Shown here: positions 6,713-10,687 of the stretch, piece after piece
How the letters are laid out: every line of letters begins with the position of its first letter
How positions within the stretch are numbered: the stretch's first letter is position 1
Origin: an uncultured Christensenella sp.
GTDB lineage: Bacteria > Bacillota > Clostridia > Christensenellales > Borkfalkiaceae
Direction of reading: 5' to 3'
Length of the DNA: 10,687 nucleotides
NCBI GenBank assembly: GCA_910578765.1
Contig: CAJTRW010000012.1
Coordinates: 44,270 to 54,956 of the forward strand
Notes under the pieces: model-generated
Told to the model about the DNA's origin: nothing
Databases searched by the model: none
Seen by the model: only the letters and a program-made list of their open reading frames with translations
Translations under genes and position numbers: made by a program

Positions 6713-7336
6713 CTATTTAAAATACTTTTCAAGATACTCTTTAGCAAGCTCGTTGCCTTGCTCTGCGGCTTTTTCAAACCAAATTTTTCCGTTTTGCTCG
6801 CTTTTATTTACACCGATACCGTTACAATAGTAAATACCGAGATTGAGCTGCGCGCCGACAATGCCTTGGTTTGCCGCCTTCATACACCAAAATGCTGATA
6901 ATTTTTCATTGGGTGATACGCCGTAACCGCGGGCATAACAACTGCTGAGGCACATTTGCGCGTCTGCGTCGCCCTGTTCCGCAGCTTTTTTATACCAATA
7001 AAAAGCTTTATCGAGACTATGTTCGACGCCCTTACCCGAATGATAGCTCTGCGCCAAACACATTTGAGCATCCGCATCGCCTTGTTCCGCTGCCTTTTGC
7101 CACCAAAACACCGCAGTTTCGGGAGAACGCTCGACTCCGCTTGCGTTTTTGTAACAAAGACCTAAGTTATACTGCGCATCAACGTTGCCCTGCTCCGCCG
7201 CTTTCGTATACCAAAACACAGCTTTTTTATAGCTTTTTTTAACGCCGTCCCCCGTGTCGTAGCAATAGCCCAAGCTTAACTGCGCTTCGGCGTCTCCGCT
7301 CTCGGCGGCAGAAATTAAGTCTTCGATAAAACTCAT
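6713..7336 (-). CDS. Sel1-like (TPR-type) repeat protein
   Basis: A 207-residue protein composed almost wholly of five 36-residue Sel1-like repeats: residues 14-49, 50-85, 86-121, 122-157 and 158-193, with a half-repeat cap at 194-207. Each repeat follows G(D/N)xxAQxxLgxxYxxGxGVxxsxxkAxxWYxKAAEQ. Sel1 repeats form alpha-alpha superhelical surfaces for protein-protein contact. There is no signal peptide and no catalytic domain, so it is probably a cytoplasmic adaptor with an unknown partner. Translation starts at ATG 7334-7336 with AAGGAG at 7347-7352. Gaps to fhs (21 nt) and glnS (19 nt) imply co-transcription with both. By eye the gene is somewhat more AT-rich than its neighbours, which could mean later acquisition, but this was not computed. 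Function cannot be told from the sequence. Confidence 0.93.
   Translation of the reverse strand: MSFIEDLISAAESGDAEAQLSLGYCYDTGDGVKKSYKKAVFWYTKAAEQGNVDAQYNLGLCYKNASGVERSPETAVFWWQKAAEQGDADAQMCLAQSYHSGKGVEHSLDKAFYWYKKAAEQGDADAQMCLSSCYARGYGVSPNEKLSAFWCMKAANQGIVGAQLNLGIYYCNGIGVNKSEQNGKIWFEKAAEQGNELAKEYLEKYFK
6758..7297 (-). repeat. Five tandem 108-bp coding repeats (Sel1 units)
   Basis: The Sel1 units repeat in DNA with a 108-bp period. For example CACATTTG begins at 6951 and again at 7059, and the flanking bases stay similar for about 35 nt. The third and fourth units both encode GDADAQMCL. This points to expansion by in-frame duplication or unit-to-unit recombination. Confidence 0.8.
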
Positions 7337-7357
7337 GTTTTATAAGCTCCTTCTAAA

Positions 7358-9019
7358 TTAAGATAAGCCCGTAATTTTTCCGTTTTCGTCGACGTCTATA
7401 TGTTCCGCACCCGGAACCTTGCCAAGCCCCGGCATAAGCATTATTTCGCCCGCGACGGCAACGATAAATTCCGCGCCGCCCTTATAAATTATATCTCTTA
7501 CATGAATTTTGAAACCCGACGGGCGCGCAAGCTTAGTCGCGTCGTCGGAAAGCGAATACTGCGTTTTGGCTATTATTACCGGAAGCCCCTTTATCCCCTT
7601 GCTCTCTATTTCGTTTACTTTTCTGAGCGCGGTTTCGGTAAATTCCGCGCCGTCGCCGCCGTATACGTTTTTGACTATATCTTCAATTTTTTTAACGATT
7701 CCGTCTTTTAAATTATACGCAAAACGAAGTTTGCTCTTTTTCGCGCACGCCGTTATGACCGCTTCGGCAAGCTCTTTGCCGCCCTCGCCGCCCTTTAAAA
7801 ACACGTCCGTAAACACAGCCTTCGCGCCCGACTTTTTGCAGGCTGTCAAAACCTCGTCCGTTTCGGCCTTTGTGTCGGTTGCAAATCTGTTCATAGCTAC
7901 GACTACGGGTTTATTGAAAACTTTCTTTATATTTTCCACATGCTTTAAAAGATTGGGAAGCCCTGCGCGCAAAGCGGACATATTTTCCACGGAAAGCTGC
8001 GCTTTGTCTGCGCCGCCGTGAAGCTTCAATGCCCTGACGGTTGCAACGACCACTACGCAGTCCGGCTGAATACCCGCAACCCTGCACTTGGTGTCGAGAA
8101 ATTTTTCCGCGCCCAAATCCGCGCCGAAGCCCGCCTCCGTAACGGTGTAATCGGCAAGCGTCATTGCGGCGTAAGTCGCGCTGACGGAGTTGCATCCGTG
8201 CGCTATATTTGCAAACGGTCCGCCGTGAACTATAGCGGGAGTGCCTTCAAGCGTCTGCACGAGATTGGGCTTTATAGCGTCCTTCAAGAGGGTTGCCATT
8301 GCGCCCTGCGCGTTAAGCTGAGAAGCCCTGACGTATCCCCCGTCCACGTCTATGCCGACGACTATGTTTCCTATGCGCCTTTTTAAATCCGCAAGGTTGC
8401 GCGAAAGACACAATATTGCCATTACCTCCGACGCGGCGGTAATTTCAAAACCTTCCTGCCGCTGGAAGCTGGCGCAGCCCTTCATTAAGCCCGCCTCGCA
8501 GTTAATAGTTAAATTGCGGAGAGCGCGGTCGTTCATATCCATACAGCGGCGGAAATAAACTTCCTTTATCTTCAAGGCGTTGCCGCGCAGAATGTGGTTG
8601 TCTATCATCGCGCACAAAAGATTGTTTGCCGCGGTTATCGCGTGCAAATCGCCCGTAAAATGCAAATTGATATCCGACATGGGTACGACCTGCGCGTATC
8701 CGCCGCCCGCCGCGCCGCCTTTAATGCCGAACACGGGACCGAGAGACGGCTCTCTCAAAGCAAGACATACTTTTTTACCGAGCTTGGACATGCCGTCCGC
8801 AAGCCCTATCGAGACGGTGGTTTTCCCCTCCCCGCCGGCAGTGGGATTTATAGCCGTAACCAATACAAGCTTGGATTTTGGTTCTGTTTTATCCAAATTT
8901 ATTTTGGCTTTGTATTTTCCGTACATTTCTATACGGTCTTCATCCAACGACAGCTTTTTCGCAATTTCGCGAATGTCCTTCATCTTACAGTTTTCCGCAA
9001 TTTCAATATCGGTCAGCAT
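7358..9019 (-). CDS. fhs: Formate--tetrahydrofolate ligase
   Basis: Formate-THF ligase (10-formyl-THF synthetase), joining formate to tetrahydrofolate at the cost of ATP in one-carbon metabolism and the methyl branch of the Wood-Ljungdahl pathway. From the preferred ATG it has 553 residues (family about 556). The ATP-binding loop is NPTAGGEGKTT at 58-68; the common form is NPTPAGEGKTT, so Pro-Ala is replaced by Ala-Gly. Also visible are REPSLGPVFGIKGGAAGGGY, FTGDLHAITAANNLL, GGPFANIAHGCNS and EAGFGADLGAEKF, all typical of the family, and a C-terminal MLMPGLGKVPGA. An in-frame ATG 16 codons upstream has no binding site, while AAGGG lies just before the ATG at 9017-9019. The gene is first in a putative operon with the Sel1, glnS and CvpA-like genes. 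Its presence alone does not show acetogenesis. Confidence 0.97.
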   Translation of the reverse strand: MLTDIEIAENCKMKDIREIAKKLSLDEDRIEMYGKYKAKINLDKTEPKSKLVLVTAINPTAGGEGKTTVSIGLADGMSKLGKKVCLALREPSLGPVFGIKGGAAGGGYAQVVPMSDINLHFTGDLHAITAANNLLCAMIDNHILRGNALKIKEVYFRRCMDMNDRALRNLTINCEAGLMKGCASFQRQEGFEITAASEVMAILCLSRNLADLKRRIGNIVVGIDVDGGYVRASQLNAQGAMATLLKDAIKPNLVQTLEGTPAIVHGGPFANIAHGCNSVSATYAAMTLADYTVTEAGFGADLGAEKFLDTKCRVAGIQPDCVVVVATVRALKLHGGADKAQLSVENMSALRAGLPNLLKHVENIKKVFNKPVVVAMNRFATDTKAETDEVLTACKKSGAKAVFTDVFLKGGEGGKELAEAVITACAKKSKLRFAYNLKDGIVKKIEDIVKNVYGGDGAEFTETALRKVNEIESKGIKGLPVIIAKTQYSLSDDATKLARPSGFKIHVRDIIYKGGAEFIVAVAGEIMLMPGLGKVPGAEHIDVDENGKITGLS

Positions 9020-9025
9020 ATCGCA

Positions 9026-9031
9026 CCCTTT
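9026..9031 (-). promoter_or_regulatory. Ribosome binding site fixing the fhs start
   Basis: On the minus strand AAAGGG (9026-9031) lies six bases before the ATG at 9017-9019. The longer in-frame start at 9065-9067 would overlap the extended -10 element and has no Shine-Dalgarno. The protein therefore begins MLTDIEIAEN, as in other fhs products. Confidence 0.8.
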
Positions 9032-9055
9032 AAACCATACAATTTTGTATTTTAT

Positions 9056-9064
9056 ATTATAGCA
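9056..9064 (-). promoter_or_regulatory. Extended -10 promoter candidate for fhs operon (proximal)
   Basis: On the minus strand TGC directly precedes a perfect TATAAT (9056-9061), forming an extended -10 element. The region 17 bp upstream (ATACTT) is a poor -35. Transcription would start near 9049, about 30 nt before the fhs ATG. Confidence 0.6.
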
Positions 9065-9079
9065 CACAAGCCCTATAAA

Positions 9080-9107
9080 AGTATATCGTTTAATATAACT
9101 TTTTCAA
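9080..9107 (-). promoter_or_regulatory. Promoter candidate for fhs operon (distal)
   Basis: On the minus strand TTGAAA (9102-9107) and TATACT (9080-9085) are separated by 16 bp, each differing from consensus at one base. It lies upstream of the extended -10 candidate, so fhs may have two promoters or only one of these may be active. The leader would be about 54 nt, with no riboswitch-like structure evident. Confidence 0.5.
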
Positions 9108-9111
9108 ATTT

Positions 9112-9138
9112 TTTGGCGGTACGCGTCGTATTTGGCGG
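9112..9138. repeat. Direct repeat TTTGGCGG in the fhs-glyS intergenic region
   Basis: TTTGGCGG occurs at 9112-9119 and again at 9131-9138, 19 bp start to start (nearly two helical turns). On the minus strand it reads CCGCCAAA twice, ending just upstream of the distal fhs -35. The position suits a transcription factor site for fhs, but this is inference from arrangement only. Confidence 0.35.
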
Positions 9139-9177
9139 ACAATGCGCTTTATGAAAAAGTCAATCTTGAATATTTAC

Positions 9178-9206
9178 TTGACTTAAAGCCGCGTTTTTTA
9201 TAAAAT
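9178..9206 (+). promoter_or_regulatory. Sigma-A-type promoter of glyS
   Basis: TTGACT (9178-9183) and TAAAAT (9201-9206) are separated by exactly 17 bp. Transcription would start near 9213, giving a leader of about 39 nt, too short for a T-box riboswitch. The -10 is the same TAAAAT used by rplI. Confidence 0.8.
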
Positions 9207-9251
9207 AATTCTATACGCTCGTACCTAATACGGCGTAAAGGAGTTATAATT

Positions 9252-10652
9252 ATGGCTGAAAAGAGATGCGTAACCATGGAGAAGCTTGTGGCACTCTGCA
9301 AAAACAGAGGATACATTTTCCCCGGAAGCGAAATATACGGCGGACTTGCGAACACCTGGGACTTCGGTCCGCTGGGCGTAGAATTCAAAAATAACGTCAA
9401 AAAAGCCTGGTGGAAAAAATTCGTTCAGGAAACGCCTTACAATACGGGACTTGACTGCGCCATACTTATGAACCCGCGCACCTGGAAAGCTTCCGGACAT
9501 ATCGGCGGATTTTCCGACCCTTTAATGGACTGCAAAAGCTGTAAAGCGCGCCACCGCGCCGACAACCTTGCGGAAGATTACTGCAAAAAACACAAGCTTG
9601 ATATAAAAGTCGAAAGTATGGACAACGACGCTTTGGAAGCGTTTATCGCGGACAAAAAAATCGTTTGCCCCGTCTGCGGCAAAAGCGATTTCACGCCTAT
9701 AAGAAAATTCAACCTGATGTTTAAGACATTTCAGGGCGTGACCGAAGATACGGTAAACACCGTCTACCTCCGTCCCGAAACCGCGCAGGGTATTTTCGTC
9801 AACTTCAAAAACGTTCAGCGCGCTTCGCGTATGCGCGTGCCTTTCGGAATAGGTCAGATAGGCAAATCCTTCCGCAACGAAATAACGCCCGGAAACTTCA
9901 TTTTCCGCGTGCGCGAGTTCGAGCAGATGGAGCTTGAATTTTTCTGCAAACCCGACACCGACCTCGAATGGTTTGATTACTGGAAAAATTACTGCAAAAA
10001 CTTCCTCCTTTCGCTGGGTCTGAAAGAGGAAAACCTGAAACTGCGCGACCACTCCAAAGAGGAGCTTTGTTTCTACTCCAAAGCGACGACAGACTTCGAA
10101 TACAATTTTGCGTTCGGCTGGGGCGAGCTGTGGGGCATTGCCGACAGAACGGACTACGATTTGAAGCAGCACGCCGCGGAAAGCGGGGAAAATATGGAAT
10201 ATACCGACCCCGCCACAAACGAAAAATATATCCCGTACGTTATCGAGCCGTCGCTCGGCGCGGAGAGGGCCGTACTCGCCTTCCTTACGGACGCCTACGA
10301 CGAGGAAATTCTGGACGCGGAGAAAAACGACGTGAGAACGGTTTTGAGGTTGCACCCCTTCCTTGCGCCGTACAAAGCCGCGGTTTTGCCATTACAGAAG
10401 GGACTTTCCGAAAAGGCGGACGAACTTTACAGACGGCTTGCAAAGAAATTTTCAGTCACGTACGACGTTACCGGTTCGATAGGCAAACGGTACCGCAGAC
10501 AGGACGAAATAGGCACGCCTTACTGCATTACCGTTGACTTCGATACCCTGAACGACGACACGGTAACCGTGCGCGACAGAGACAGTATGGAACAAATACG
10601 TTTGAAAATCGACGAGCTTGAAGCGTATATCGAAAAAAGCTTGGAATTTTAA
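9252..10652 (+). CDS. glyS: Glycyl-tRNA synthetase (single-chain alpha2 type)
   Basis: Class II GlyRS of the eukaryote/archaea-like homodimeric type, 466 residues, distinct from the alpha2-beta2 GlyQ/GlyS enzyme. The N-terminus has KNRGYIFPGSEIYGGLANTW and DFGPLGVEFKNNVK typical of the family. An insertion carries two CxxC pairs (C94/C97 and C139/C142), a probable zinc ribbon. Motif 2 is FRNEITPGNFIFRVREFEQM beginning at F207, and motif 3 is EPSLGAERAVLAFL beginning at E332. The anticodon-binding domain starts near residue 370 (LAPYKAAVLPLQKG) and ends with KRYRRQDEIGTPYCITVDFD and a short helical tail. AAGGAG (9238-9243) lies eight bases before the ATG and a good promoter lies just upstream. 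It is divergent from the fhs operon. Nothing is missing or broken. Confidence 0.97.
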   Translation: MAEKRCVTMEKLVALCKNRGYIFPGSEIYGGLANTWDFGPLGVEFKNNVKKAWWKKFVQETPYNTGLDCAILMNPRTWKASGHIGGFSDPLMDCKSCKARHRADNLAEDYCKKHKLDIKVESMDNDALEAFIADKKIVCPVCGKSDFTPIRKFNLMFKTFQGVTEDTVNTVYLRPETAQGIFVNFKNVQRASRMRVPFGIGQIGKSFRNEITPGNFIFRVREFEQMELEFFCKPDTDLEWFDYWKNYCKNFLLSLGLKEENLKLRDHSKEELCFYSKATTDFEYNFAFGWGELWGIADRTDYDLKQHAAESGENMEYTDPATNEKYIPYVIEPSLGAERAVLAFLTDAYDEEILDAEKNDVRTVLRLHPFLAPYKAAVLPLQKGLSEKADELYRRLAKKFSVTYDVTGSIGKRYRRQDEIGTPYCITVDFDTLNDDTVTVRDRDSMEQIRLKIDELEAYIEKSLEF

Positions 10653-10687
10653 ATAAATACTTAAAACGCGGCGGCGCACAAATGTGC

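Noticed and set aside
9151..9186. Eleven-codon open frame (MKKSILNIYLT) upstream of glyS, a possible leader peptide
   Set aside because: It ends inside the glyS promoter -35 region, so it would not be on the glyS transcript, and it has no Shine-Dalgarno and no Gly codons.
9020..9251. Possible THF riboswitch before fhs or T-box before glyS
   Set aside because: Predicted leaders are about 30-54 nt for fhs and about 39 nt for glyS, too short for either element, and no T-box antiterminator or THF-type conserved loops were seen.
10653..10687. Possible terminator after glyS (GCACAAATGTGC)
   Set aside because: A short palindrome is visible but the window ends within it; stem length and T-tract cannot be judged.

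Overview
The window looks like core chromosome of a low-to-mid GC Gram-positive-type bacterium, most likely an uncultured member of Clostridia/Bacillota. The reasons are strong AGGAG-type ribosome binding sites before almost every gene, sigma-A-like promoters, a small DUF1540 Cys-rich protein, a single-chain (alpha2-type) glycyl-tRNA synthetase, formate-tetrahydrofolate ligase, and a LemA/DUF2207 membrane pair. The genus cannot be told from this sequence alone. No phage, transposon, CRISPR, tRNA or rRNA was seen.

Layout: (1) 1-3009, plus strand: the 3' part of a NudC-like Nudix hydrolase (5' end cut by the window), then lemA and a DUF2207 membrane protein with a Gly-rich tail. The three are close enough to be co-transcribed, with a strong GNRA-type hairpin between lemA and the DUF2207 gene, and a terminator at 3024-3048 shared with the convergent rplI. 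(2) 3066-3763: rplI (ribosomal protein L9, minus strand) with its own near-consensus promoter, divergent from a 50-residue gene for a protein with nine cysteines (DUF1540 type). (3) 3796-9107, minus strand: a likely four-gene operon read as fhs, Sel1-repeat protein, glnS, then a large membrane protein built like two CvpA domains in tandem. The gaps are 21, 19 and 13 nt, and the operon ends at a 13-bp hairpin also serving the small Cys-rich gene. (4) 9108-9251: an intergenic region with divergent promoters for fhs and glyS and a direct repeat that could be an operator. (5) 9252-10652, plus strand: glycyl-tRNA synthetase.

Functionally the window is dominated by translation (L9, GlnRS, GlyRS), one-carbon metabolism (Fhs) and membrane or envelope proteins of poorly known role (LemA, DUF2207, CvpA-like). 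I see no clear new defence or mobile system. The points most worth a second look are the tandem CvpA-like protein and its operon partners, the unusually Cys-rich DUF1540 protein, the GGAA-loop hairpin between lemA and the DUF2207 gene, and the altered specificity motif of the NudC-like enzyme.
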